A DNA stretch of 64,000 nucleotides from positions 2,508,501 to 2,572,500 of the forward strand of contig JAZARR010000070.1 of the NCBI GenBank assembly GCA_037389465.1, given 5' to 3'. The position numbers were made by a program, and so were the translations under genes. The notes under the pieces were generated by a model that saw only the letters and a list, made by a program, of their open reading frames with translations, did not search any database and was not told the origin of the DNA. Shown piece by piece: positions 1 to 12,100 of the stretch; position 1 is the first letter of the stretch; every line of letters begins with the position of its first letter. Source of the stretch: Baylisascaris procyonis. Taxonomy: Eukaryota; Nematoda; Chromadorea; Rhabditida; Ascarididae.

Positions 1-780
1 TAGGTCTGAATGAATTTGTCTGGACATCACGGTGCGTTGATGACATCGCCGTACGATGACATCACTGACCGGAAGGCCTACGTTTTTATTTCAACAAAAC
101 GAGGAATACGTCCAGGGTTGTAGAAGAATCCAATGTGTGACGTGTGTTAAAAATGCTTCCTTTCATGTTGAGTAATGATGAAGGCAGATATTTCCCAGTG
201 AATTTCGTGTTTTTTTCTTTTGAAGTTATGCTCATGCTATCGTTACGCATCTTCTCGACGTAATTGTAATTAAGCTATGATGAGGTGAGTCAAAGAATTT
301 TCAAAAATATTCATGCTACCAACGAACATGTGTTTTTTGCAACCTTCGGAAGTGTTCGATCCCATATGCTCCGAGGAGAATTTCCGAGTCCAAGTCGTTC
401 GAAAAATCCGGTGTACGCAACATTCCACAATGCTAAAATTCGCAGGTATCTTGAATCTGGCGACGCCGTGAAGTATCTCTTGTTACGTTGTGAGTGGAGT
501 TGTTATCATTCAACTTCTCTAGCACATGTGTGTGCTGTTTACAACGATAAACAAGTATTCTATGTGCGTACGTGCGCGCAAGAATTCAATGTACCGTTGC
601 GATAGGCGTATACGGACACTTGCTTCAATTGCTTGTCGATCAATATTTGTTCGCTGAATTACTTTTTAAAGTCAAGTTTCTTGTGGCAGTATTCCTCTTA
701 GTTAGTTTTTTTTTTTTGTAGTACGATGTGAGGTAAACCATTTTGTCATTTACAGTAAATACCTGGTACCATAAAGTTTT
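1..780. other. Upstream region of the FAAH gene, no gene recognised
   Basis: No protein family is recognisable here. The only open frame of note runs from 285 to 605 on the plus strand, starts at a GTG that sits inside a splice-donor-like ATGATGAG|GTGAGT context (276-289), and resembles nothing I know. Two copies of GATGACATC lie at 39-47 and 55-63. A T-rich stretch and a TTTACAG site ending at 755 lie just ahead of the FAAH start codon. Confidence 0.5.
744..756 (+). promoter_or_regulatory. Candidate spliced-leader trans-splice acceptor for FAAH
   Basis: The sequence TTGTCATTTACAG ends at 755, 25 bases before the ATG at 781. Many nematode mRNAs receive a spliced leader at a TTTCAG-like acceptor close to the start codon. 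The position and sequence fit, but no upstream exon was found that would distinguish trans-splicing from ordinary cis-splicing. Confidence 0.35.
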
Positions 781-897
781 ATGTTTTCTCTCTTTAGCCT
801 ACTGGGAAAATTCACTTTCTCGATGTGGATAATACTATTCACCATATTTGCCGGCACCTTGGCACTATTTCTCTATCGATGGAGCCGAAATGAAAAA
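781..897 (+). CDS. faah: FAAH exon 1: N-terminal membrane anchor
   Basis: Codes for residues 1-39. The segment from about residue 14 to 33 is strongly hydrophobic and is followed by RWSRNEK, a basic stop-transfer pattern, which matches the single N-terminal helix of animal FAAH. The exon ends in phase 0 at AAA|GTACTT. Read-through in the next frame is intronic. Confidence 0.9.
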
Positions 898-3297
898 GTA
901 CTTTTCTTCTTCATCTTGCTCAATGATCTTCCACCTAAATTTTCTTTATTTCATAGTATGCTTTGTGTCATATATTAGAAAAATTAAAATCTTTTTCCAC
1001 TGGACCTATTGGGGTATCGTATTAGGAATAATACTAGAAATGCTTTGCAGTAGTTCAGCTTACTGAGAACGCTGTCATTTCTTTTTGCTTAGGTTTTTTT
1101 TTTTTTTTTACTACGACCTTGTTATATGCACTTTTTTGTTGCAGCGAAGGAATTACCTGCGGTCGGAAGTGCAAAAGCGCCTTGATCTTCGAGCACGATC
1201 GATCCGTGAGGTGGAAGCAAAAGTTGTTGAAGTGCCGATTGCCGTTAGAGAGCAAATCGCTTCTCGCGATCTCAATGAATTAATAGGTAAAGCATTTCAT
1301 GGAGTTAGAGCACTCATAAATCAACATTAGCCAATAAATACATCTCAACACCGTTTAAAATCTAATATTTTCTGAGTGTCGTGCGAGTGATAGGTGGCTA
1401 TCACAAGTCCCCTATCGGAATGATATAACGGCAATCAGCGCAACCTTTGTGAAGCTGATCAGCAGTAGAATCGAGACTTGCAGAAGAGCACTGACTTCTA
1501 TTCATGTAGGTGATATAACGGACAGCTAATCATGTCCATTCACGATGTCCAGTTAGGCCAAAGTCCAGCGCATCGTTGTGACTATATTTATCAATACTAT
1601 CACATATTAGTCATAGACATCACCACATTATATACAAATGCGAATGTTGGTGCTATGACCATAGAGGAACCCACCCGTATGTTGGGTCTTCAAATGTTTG
1701 AGGGCCCTCTCCGACGCCCACAAATTTGATTTCTAATTATTGCCGCATATTCATTCTTTTACGTTTAGGCTCATATCCTCGAAACATTCCTCAACTGGAT
1801 TTAAAAAAAAAACATTTTAAAATACACCATGTTTAGAGCGAAAAAAAACTATTGGTCGCGCTTTCATATTGCGCCATCTCTGATGAATGAGCCCTGTTCA
1901 GGTAAAGTATATATACACTTGCTATTGCTTACAGTTATTTAAATAAAAGTCAGTATATCACTAAGAATGGCAGTGGTTCCACAAGGTTGGCTTAAAGATT
2001 GGCTGAACTCCACTTTGATGAAATAAAATGTCATTCATCAGCAACTGAAGTTTTTCAACTATTAGACCGATAAAACGCATATTTGTACTGCGGTACCCAA
2101 GCCAGATATTGTGAAATGCTGACGGTTTAAAATTTGAGAGGAAATGTGGTCATAGATTTTTTTTTCTAAACTCGTCTGATGTTCATGGCCGACCAGACTA
2201 CTTGAATTATTTCTTAGCCATCCAGTTAATGCGAGGAAGTAAAATTTGAGGCTCGTTATCTCGAAGGCATTTGACGGATGGAAAATATTTGGATTGTTCA
2301 ATCATCGCGATGGGCAATTACGTTTATGTCACGACCCTTTCGACGAATGGCTAAATTTGTTGCACACATCTTCCATTACGGAAGAGAAATTACTGTTTCA
2401 GCCAAAACTAGAAAATATCTCTTCTCCAGTCGGATTTGTTGCGTTAATTATTGTTCATATCATACGTCCCTTTTCAACTTTGCTTGCTTCATAAAAGGTC
2501 TATTTCTCTAGATGACATACAAGCTGGACGATATACAGCATTACAAGTCCTTCGGACATATCAATGGAAAGCAATCGAATCACATAGGAAGACCAATTGC
2601 ATTACTCAGTTTATTCAGGTAAAATTTTCTGTTGCTTTGTTCTCTCATAATCGCAGTGATTATTCATGGTTGAGGTCTAGCTTCCTTAAGAAGTATCCAA
2701 CAAACTTGACGGTTTTAAATTTCAAACTTTGCTCCAATAAATATCCCGTGCTTTTGGAAGTGCAGAATAATGTGGAAGTAGCAGATCGATGTACTCGGAA
2801 AAATAGGCAATAACCTCATATATAAAGAAATTATGAGAATAAGAGTGTTGTCATGTTCCGGAAAGCATGTATGCTTTCTTTGTTAATTTGATGTTTAATT
2901 TACAAGGCTGTTAGGCATTAAACAAAGCGTTGCTTTATAATGCGAAATGATTGTTAAGGGCTTTTAACACGTTGTCTGTTTTGAAGGAATCGTTAGTGAA
3001 GTTCGTTAAGGTGCATGCTAGCTTCATTTGTGGAAAATATTATTGAAAATAAAATACACCATTTCACATGAGGTTTGACTTTGAATACTCACTGTTAAGG
3101 CATAGTGGCATTTACAGGAAGCAGAGGAATGGGCGAAAGAATTGGATGCACTCGCAACGAATAGCAACTATCAACGACCACCATTATTTGGAGTACCTTT
3201 TAGTTTAAAGGAGTGCATATGCGTAAGTTTTGCTAATTTCCATTGCGATTCCTGGCCATATCTGATTTATTACTTTCAAATATTCTTATTCTTATTA

Positions 3298-3365
<68 letters not shown>

Positions 3366-6300
3366 TGATGCTTTCATACATTATATTATTTACTGCTAAC
3401 AATTATTCTCTCTCCTCGCATCGATGCTTTCGACCAGGAAGATGATTCAATTAATTTATTTTGCTTGAATAGTTAATATTAAGGTGGCCGGCTACGATCA
3501 GACGAGAGGTTATGCTCAAGATCTCGGCAAATTCGCTACAGAGGATGCACTTATCGTTCAACAAATAAAACAACTTGGTAAATATTTGCATACCGATCAT
3601 CCATTGCTTTATCGATGTCTTAATCATTATTTTAATCATTTTGACCATGCCGATCAGGATGCAAATAAATGTTTTTGATTTGGGTCATACCCTGTGGACT
3701 TTTGAATCCAAATATGCGAATATGGTATGGCATCATAGGAAGTTGATTCTTGTTGCCTTTCACTGCCCTATTGAGTGAGAAATAAGTGAATGAGCATGCC
3801 AGCACAGCTGATCTTAGTGACGCTGTTGCATTCGGCTTGTTTAATCAGCCCCCTGGAACGGTACCTTCATATTTTTTTGAATTGTCTTTTCGTGGAAATT
3901 GGTGTTTTTGCAACTATTTAGTGCAAAATGAGGATCCGACCGGTTTGAAATGTATTCAAATCTCTGACATCATTCAATATCTGTAATTGCCCTCGAAATT
4001 ACTAAATCAGCGTGAAATATGGTTTAGAAAATCATCCTTTGTTGCAATTTCCTAATATTTGTTTCAACAGTCATCGATTTGGAGCTGCTAGACAGACAAA
4101 TGAACTTGCATAGAGCACATACGCGCATACGAACGGGACGCTGCCATAATGCAATTTTGCAAAGCAAATTTCCTAAAGCGCATAGGTGATCTGCCTATAG
4201 ATGCTCTTAAGAAAAAAGACCTTTCAGCATATATAGTATTGGTCAGATAACTGGTGTTTAAAATTTTCACATACAATACCTGGAAATATTGAGTATGTGT
4301 AGGTAACGGTGGTTATGCCCCTAATTGATTTGAAACTGTGATAAGGCATTATTTACATCAAAAGCATTTGCGACTGTCAATATAGCTGTCATTCGGCCCC
4401 ATTCAGAGCGGGCCTTTTGCAGGTGGAGTGCCATTTGTGCTAACGAATGTGCCACAGAGCCTTCTGACATTTTCATGCATGAACCCGATCTATGGCATAA
4501 CTTCAAATGCTTTCACACCCGATCGCACAAGCGGTGGATCCACTGGTGGTGAGGGTGCACTCATTGGCACTGGTGGTTCTATAATTGGTATCGGTGGTGA
4601 CGTTGGAGGATCTATCCGTTATCCATGCCACTTCAATGGAATCGCAGGCATTAAGGTATTCCTTTGAGAAAGGCATTCAGCGAATAGCTGCCCGGTTCAA
4701 ACGCCTTTAGGTGCGTAACTCGGACGAGATACTCACCAACTAATAAGTATAAAATGATTTATGCTGAATGGATTTTCCCTTCTTCCAATTGTTTACCTGT
4801 GCTGATGGAGACGAAGGAGAGTTGGTACTGGGAAAATGTCTGCAGGCAAGCTGTGGATTTTGCGTCAACACAATATAGGGGAAGAATCTGCCAATTAGTG
4901 GTTTTATAGAACCTCTTTTAGGTTCATTATATCTATACGTGCATCTCACATATATTCTGCTCATCTTCTTTGTACCCAACAGATTTTGCCGATGAAAACT
5001 CAGCATTTAAAATTTTATTCCGTCTAGTTTAAAAGTATTATTAGAAGATTTCGGTTCATTAAACGAGTGAATAAAATTATGAACTGATCTGAATATTGAT
5101 TTGAACTGAATTGGGTTTGATTATTTCGCTCTCACAATAAGAACATGAGTCTTTCTTGTGAGCTTCATGCAAACTAAATTTGTGAGAGAGCAAGTAGCAA
5201 ATAGAATTTTCGCTTTTAGAAGCCTTAGAATTAAAGCCACCTTGCTCTCATTTCTTTGTTTTATACAGCTTTTTTATCCCATCGCCTATTTACCTCAAAG
5301 CAGATATTACAAATTTCATAAACGGCATTTGAATTCAGCCATCACATTGTCGACTCTCTCAACAAGGAGTACGAGGTTCAGTGCCTGGAAGACCGCTCAT
5401 AAACGCTTCTTGTGGACCAATGACACGGAAAATCTCAGAAACCATCAAATTTCTCAGCACTATTTGGTCGGATGATTGGATTTCAAACAGAGATCCCTAT
5501 GTGCCATCACTTAGATGGAACCAAAAACAATTCGACATCAGACGCCCTCTTCGAATTGGTACCATCTTGAACAATGTTTTTCCGGCAAAACTGGGATTGA
5601 TGCTCGCATATATGCCTAAAATTGGATGAGTGATCTTGGTTGGCCGTATTAATGAATTGTTTCACAAATGGCTTAACATTTTATCTTTGAATGAGATAGT
5701 TTGGTGCTTTGTTCGATAGCAGCTATTTTTTTCAAGCTATTGCAAAGCTGTTAATCACACAAAACAGCTTCGCCGCTTAATTTGCTTCGAAGGCCTGGTA
5801 GCCTTTTTATGCTGCTCAAAACTCCCCGTTATCTTGAATGCCCGCAATTCATAGGATCGATAGCGATCCTGTCAGAGTGATTTTGGTCACTTCTCATCCA
5901 TTTGTGAATTTGCTTTGCAAAAGATTTCATCTGTCGATCTGCCCACTTGGAAACCACTTATGATAGAGTTATGAAATTCGATGGGTGTAATGTAAACCTT
6001 AGGCGATTTCCATACTGTATTTCATGTTGAGCCACAAACCGCAATGTTACAGATATTCAAAAGCTGAAAGACCTCGCATAAATTTTACGGCACTGGTTTT
6101 TTCATTTATGCACTATTCGAATTGCAGAAGAATGAATCTGTTGTAGAATATTTTTGCGAGCGAAAGAACCGTTTGTAACTTAAAAAGCTGGACTGTTCTG
6201 AAAGGGGAGCGCAAAAATATATTTCGTTCTAGCTGCTCTCATATTTTCCTTTATTTTTATTTTAGCACAAAGCGGCCTCTGTTACCGGCGCATTATGCGT

Positions 6301-9131
6301 AACAAGTAAACCTCCCAAGAAGGATTGCTTCAATAATTTGGCTATTTTACTAGCGTTAACGCTTCTTACAGGCGTTTTGTTCAATTTAAGGCTATTATGA
6401 GGACGATGGTTGGTTCAAACCGACGCCATCTCTACAACGAGCAGTGGCAGAAGCAAGATCAAGATTGGAATCTTTGGGGCATACTTTGATCCCTTTCAAT
6501 CCTCCTCAAGTAGCTGAAGCTTTCAGTTTGTTTATTGGGGCAATTACTGTTGATGGATATCGGTATCTACTTAATAAATATGACGCGGTAGGCTTTCCTT
6601 AACATACTATGTTATTTCCGTACGAAAGAATTTTCATTTAAAAATACGCTCTCGAGAAGCAAAATTCACATTGATCATATTTAACCGAAAATAGATGGTG
6701 CGAATCTTTGGGTGAGTTGTAGGTGAAGGATTGGAGAAGCTTAATAGAGGGTTTGCCTGAATGTTCGCTTTTGTATTTCTTGTACTTAATCGATCACTCC
6801 CACAAATTATCGGCAAGAAATAGCGTACGCAGTGAAAAGGCCTTTATATTTTTCCATATCTTGGCTAATCCAAGCGCTTTCTCAAATCTTTTACGAAATA
6901 TTATTTGTGCTTTGATAAGTGTGATTTGTGGCACCTCGAAATGCATATAAAGGTGCTAAAAATGTATGCAGATTTCTTTTCGAACTTGATTGGTCGACGT
7001 GAAATATGATGTAATAGATCACCATGTATGGTTTACCTTGTAAGAACAAAGTTTTGTAATTTTAGCTTCAATAACTTCCAAAGTGAAACTTTCTAACGGA
7101 CAGGTGCACAGGTATGCATAAGCACTGAAATATCATACTTTGCTTGTGCATGGCTAATTTAAAATAGCCTAGAAAGTATTTATTGGAATGTAAAGTTTTT
7201 CCAATCTATTATCCACCTCATGAGAGGCTCATAATATTCTTATAGAATGTAAAACTTGTTAAATGCCTTTGGTTATAGTTTTTTATTCGCTTTCAACTTC
7301 TTTTTGCCACTGTCTAATGCTCGTATATGCTTGTTTCCTTCATATAATTTTTTGCATTTAATCACTTCATTCTCAAAATTTGTGGTTCGCTGAGCACATT
7401 TAATACGTTCTTGTGATCTTTTATAGGACCTTGAATGCGATGGTTACGCTATTTTCATGAATATGAATCGTATACCTTTTATTGTGCGGCGTATCATTGC
7501 ATTCCTGACTGCTCCATTTTATCCGCGTGTTGCGCATATTATCGGTGCAATGCCTCGCGATACGTCGGAGTTAAGATGCGTTTACGAGCGTATCGAAATA
7601 TATCGGCAGAAATTCGTTCGAGCAATGCTTTCCGCCAATATTGATGCTCTTCTTTGTCCAGTACAGGTTAGTACCATTTTGCACTCAGCAGTACCACTTA
7701 TACATTTCTGGAATCAGATAATTCGTGCAACGATAATGATTTCGGTCGTGATATGAAAGTCTAGTTGTGCAATGATATTCCAAGCTCATTCATCCAGGGG
7801 ATTGCTATTCACTGCGCTAATAAGCATACCAACTAGCTTTCCATCATGACTTTCAATGCTTCTATAATGGAGTTGCTATGCACTTCTGTAAGTTTACGTT
7901 TGCAAAGCGCATTATGCCAAAATCCTATCTGTGCATATGCACATAAATTGATCCATCTGAGAACCTCATACATTGATGGATTATGCTCCATTGGCTAAAG
8001 AAACATATTATTATGCCTCATAAGGATGGCCTATTGTATCGTCTTTTGCACTTATCGATTTATTTCGAGAAAAGTGATAAACGCTTTAATGTACCAAAAA
8101 AAATTGAGTGCTTTTATAACCTTGAGTGTTCATTTCGCGACACTTGGACAGCAAAATAACCAACTTCTGCAGGGTTCCCCTACAAAGGGTTTGATCCGTT
8201 AAAAAATGCGGGTACATACTTTATGATTATCTGTTATTTGTTGGCATTCATGCAACTCGTTGATTTGAAGGACGCAAATGGAAAAGCACATATTGCGCCA
8301 GTTTCTCTGGCACACTTCCCCATTTTGCTCTATTTGTAATCATGCCTAGTCTATTAATTCTGCGCATAATTTTCAGTCAAGCATATTTTGCATTTAATTA
8401 TTCTATAGTATGTCGAATGTTTTGCATGCCATTCCATTGTTTACAGGTGGTACCTGCAGTCGGACATATGTACCCGATGCATCTTTTCGCAGCTACTTCC
8501 TACTGTGGAATTTTCAACGTGCTGGATTTTGCTGCCGGAACTGTTTGCGTCTCGAAAGTAACCGAAGAGGATGAGCGAATGTTGGCGAACTACCCCGAGG
8601 ATGACCTATGGTATAAAATGGCTAAAGAAGCAACAAAGGTGTGCATGACAACCAGATACTTTTTTACTTACAGTGATGTCAGCTAATAGTTTGATAACTG
8701 TTTTGACAGTCCCATACTGCAATCCATCCTTTTTGCACGGTTAGTATTGTCATTAAGAGTGTTTCAGAGCGGCCTTAGTTATTTGCACACGTTTTGTATA
8801 GCGTGGTAAGGAACATCTTCATATTGCTCGAATCTATTCGGATTCTATTTTAGATTCCCGTTGAGCAATTGAATGGCAGCATTAGCTGAATCATCGAAGC
8901 TTCAATTTGTCGAATGCAAATGGAAGCATTTGGTTTTGCTTATACAATTGATTTTATATATCTTTGGTGATTGTAGACTGTGAAAGATGCATGTGATGAA
9001 TTTTGCAGGGATCTATTGGATTGCCTGTCGGTGTTCAGGTTGCCGCCCCGCCGTATCATGAGGAAACGGTCTTGCGGATTCTTCAGGATATTGAAATGTC
9101 TATTGAACGTGAAAAAAACTCTTATGAGTAA
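781..9131 (+). CDS. faah: Fatty acid amide hydrolase (FAAH), 11 exons, 589 aa
   Basis: Membrane-bound serine hydrolase of the amidase-signature family; the family hydrolyses fatty acid amides such as anandamide and related N-acylethanolamines at internal membranes. Exons: 781-897, 1145-1286, 2512-2618, 3118-3222, 3484-3577, 4423-4655, 5339-5558, 6391-6587, 7427-7666, 8447-8638, 9009-9131. All junctions are GT-AG and keep frame; the total of 589 residues is close to the 579 of rat FAAH. Residues 14-33 are a membrane anchor. PFSLKEC carries Lys153, GGSTGGEGAL carries Ser228, and DVGGSIRYP carries the nucleophile Ser252. The C-terminal half keeps the family motifs GYYED, EIYRQKF and GLPVGVQ. The start was chosen because it precedes the hydrophobic anchor and joins exon 2 in phase 0. 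The donor after exon 10 (GTGTGC) is weak. Substrate preference cannot be read from sequence. Confidence 0.96.
3118..3222 (+). CDS. faah: FAAH exon 4: catalytic lysine segment
   Basis: Codes for residues 123-157 and contains PPLFGVPFSLKEC. The lysine of SLKE (residue 153) corresponds to the general base Lys142 of rat FAAH. The exon is phase 0 at both ends and is followed by an intron that holds a long TTA microsatellite. Confidence 0.93.
3286..3365. repeat. (TTA)n microsatellite in FAAH intron 4
   Basis: About 25 near-perfect TTA units with a few interruptions at the left end. In one frame it gives a spurious polyleucine ORF that is not coding, because the exon boundary at 3222 lies before it. 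Confidence 0.97.
4423..4655 (+). CDS. faah: FAAH exon 6: amidase signature with both catalytic serines
   Basis: Codes for residues 189-266. It reads through VPFVLTNVPQS, SGGSTGGEGALIGTGGS and GGDVGGSIRYP, the core of the amidase signature. Ser228 corresponds to the bridging Ser217 and Ser252 to the nucleophile Ser241 of rat FAAH. The spacing between all three triad residues is the same as in the rat enzyme (each shifted by 11). This exon alone fixes the family. Confidence 0.96.
9009..9131 (+). CDS. faah: FAAH last exon and stop
   Basis: Codes for residues 550-589. It starts with GSIGLPVGVQVAAPPYHEE, the conserved C-terminal FAAH block, and ends with TAA at 9129-9131. The acceptor is TTTTGCAG at 9001-9008. 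Confidence 0.94.
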   Translation, partial: GSIGLPVGVQVAAPPYHEETVLRILQDIEMSIEREKNSYE

Positions 9132-12100
9132 AGAATAGGTCCAGGATGAAGCATCGCTCATATCGATGAACATTTGGGAACTAAAGAATCGTTATGCATT
9201 TGGCATTTGATTATGAGTGCATTTGATTATGAACGCAGAAACTGCGTTGTTTCCTATTTGTTGAAACGTTTAAATTTTCGAATGTAATTCACAATTTTAT
9301 CGATGTATTTTCGGACAGTAATCCACCCTAGAGCTATGAGTGTCTTTAAAAACATATTCAACGTTTAACTTTCACTTCAAATAAACTTCCCATATATCTG
9401 TTGTGTTACACCATAAATATTATAGAGAAGTACAATATATACTGAATGCTTATAATTGGGAAGGAGTGTTATGCAAAAATTGCCGATGAGGAAATGATAA
9501 GCATAGATTGCGAATTGTGTGAAACACAACATCAGTCTTCCCACAGTTTCCGCCCGCACCTATCTCCCCTTCGAGAACATTGTGTGCGTTGCTGCACAGA
9601 TATATGCAACCATGTTGTGTTGCCAGAAGTGCATTCTGGATTGTTTACGACAAGTGTGAATAAATCGTTGCTTCATTCAGGCGTGATCGTGTTGCATAAA
9701 TATATTAAAGCATAAATCGACGACCTTTTCAGTCTTATCGGAGGTGAAACGTGTTTTCGTCACTCAGCCTGCATAGAAATTTCAATTATGAGGCCACCTT
9801 GGAAGCAGCCATTCGCTTTCAAAAGATTTTTTGATTGCTTTGAGCAATAATTGCCTTGTTCGCTTTTACGTAAGACTTTAATGGACGCTATGAAATCATG
9901 GAAAAGTTTATGCAAAATTATGGCTTTTGCTGTATACATCTACGTCGGATGTTTCTTTTCGTTGCAATAGATGTGAAACAGAAATATTTCACGTTTATAT
10001 TTAATCATCTTCAAATGAAATGTTCTCAATCAAATTTAAGTTTCCACAAAAATTTGGCAGAAATATTTGTCAACTATTGATCTCGGCTATTAATTTTCAA
10101 TGAGTAACTGAACAAATTTCGTAGTGTTTGGATTAAATCTGCAATTTCACCTTGGAAGAATATAATCTTCAGTTGTTGGTAATTTTTTATCGTTATTGTT
10201 AGCATTTTCGTAATTTTAGTACATCTAGAAAACAGTTGAGGATAAACGAGGATAACAGCAAAAATGATTGCAGAACGCCTTTTAAAAAAAACTAATAAAC
10301 CATTGAGGTTTTCGTCCACTACTGAATGTCTACCTTTCAGAAGTAAACAGGTCATCGGAACACCGACCCATAGAGCTCACGATATGGAGAACTTGAAAGT
10401 GACGGCCTTAAGCATCAGCGATCTTGGTCGGAACTTCCTTCATACTTCCCCCATCTTCGTCCATAGCCATTCATACTCTCTTGCTAATCGGCCTATAGGC
10501 AGTGATCTGTGCTTATTCAGGAAAACTTTCATTAATCGCTTTCAAACTTTGGTGGAGTGTATTAACGATTAAAGAGATGGATAGGACTGAGATGAAAATA
10601 GAGAGTTCCTTAATAAATCAGTTGTCATCTCCATGGATCGACGACTTATTTCGGACAATTTATCGGTGATACTCCTTTCCCAATGAATATGCACAATGAG
10701 TTTTGTTTTGTTTCACCTAGTTAGTGAGAATTTCAACTTGACATAGGCGAATCGGGTTATCCTTCATATGCGCACTTCACGAATACTTCAGATAAAGAAA
10801 ATAAATAATCGAATATTTGTCGAGTGATAGTGCAATATTGATTTGCTCTCTAACTCTTCCCCTAATGCCTAAATTTGGCTTCGTTTTCCTCAAAATTTTC
10901 TCACTTTTTGCAATCAATCTTACCGCTGCCATAGATCATCCTTCTACACCCCTAGCATAAACAAGCCTTGTAGTAAAAAGCCTTCCTGGAAGGGCACTTT
11001 TTCAAACAATATATCTAATCATTCGTTTTTTTGAAGCGAATTACATCATTTACCCTCAACTTACAGGGCTTTTGAATGAATTAATTTGTGCCGTATTTCG
11101 AGCCTTCGTTTGCAAAAATTTTTTATCCATATTTCGAAGGTTTTTCATCATTTATAATTCCTTTGTAGGTGAAGGAGTAACCTGAAAGACGATATAGGAG
11201 ATGATCCTATAATGCGCCGACCAAATTTTATGACCATGTTCAATTGCCCCCTGATAGGCAGCTTTTACCTGATAGGCAGATCACCAGACACAGACATAAC
11301 GTTTTCGATATGCGATCCGCAAAGGCGCATAAAGGACATCAATCACTGCGCTAGATGGTGCTAGACTGCCAAAAGTCAATCAATTTTTTCTTTGAGAAGT
11401 GAATGGGAAAAGGCGATCACTTCAGCAGCTCACATTGCAAAAAAAAAGTCTTTAACTGAATCCGGTCTGAAACTTCTGTCTTTCTGGGATGCATGTGAGG
11501 GAGGACGTCTAAGGGGTGGTTGGGGGAAGAGGAGAGCAGATGCTCGAATGCGAGCTTTTGCAGAAAACTCACCAACGAATCAGTTATTTTAAACTTGCTT
11601 CTGGATATTCAATAGCCTATGAAAAAAACTTCATTCGAGCGCCTTTTCATTTGCCTGAAAGGTGGACTTCATTAACATCTGTTATACCACTGACTTTCCG
11701 TTAGTTGTTCGGAAATAAAAATTATTCCATCCGAGGTTTTCACCATTAAGCTTTCTAAAAAAAGCACAAAATTTTTCACTATCGTGTATAAAATCATTGC
11801 TACTTTACGTAAGCAATATTTCAAATGCATAAAATATTGCAGAATTTTATCATCAAATGTTTCATTGATCTATTCTTGCAGTTTCGTTCAATGAATCACA
11901 TCAGGACGTTGCGTGGGACTGTGAGCAATTGTTTCCATCCGTTTGATATTTATCGCTTGCACAAACAAATCCATTAAATATCGCAAAAAATATTGCCGAC
12001 TTTTTTTAGGAGAGAGGTGAGCAAAGTAACGCTATCGCTAATAAATACGAAATAAATCTGACATTAGTTGTGGTAAATTTTGACGATATAAGTTTATTTC

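Noticed and set aside
285..605. 106-codon ORF upstream of FAAH as a gene
   Set aside because: It begins at a GTG inside a donor-like sequence, has no recognisable domain and no supporting splice partners.
3142..3399. ORF with a long polyleucine tail
   Set aside because: Only its first part is FAAH exon 4; the polyleucine comes from the intronic TTA microsatellite after the donor at 3223.
9446..9715. Cysteine-rich ORF (CELCETQ and CVRCC) as a zinc-binding protein
   Set aside because: Cysteine spacing fits no known zinc fold, and it overlaps the likely FAAH 3' UTR or just follows it.
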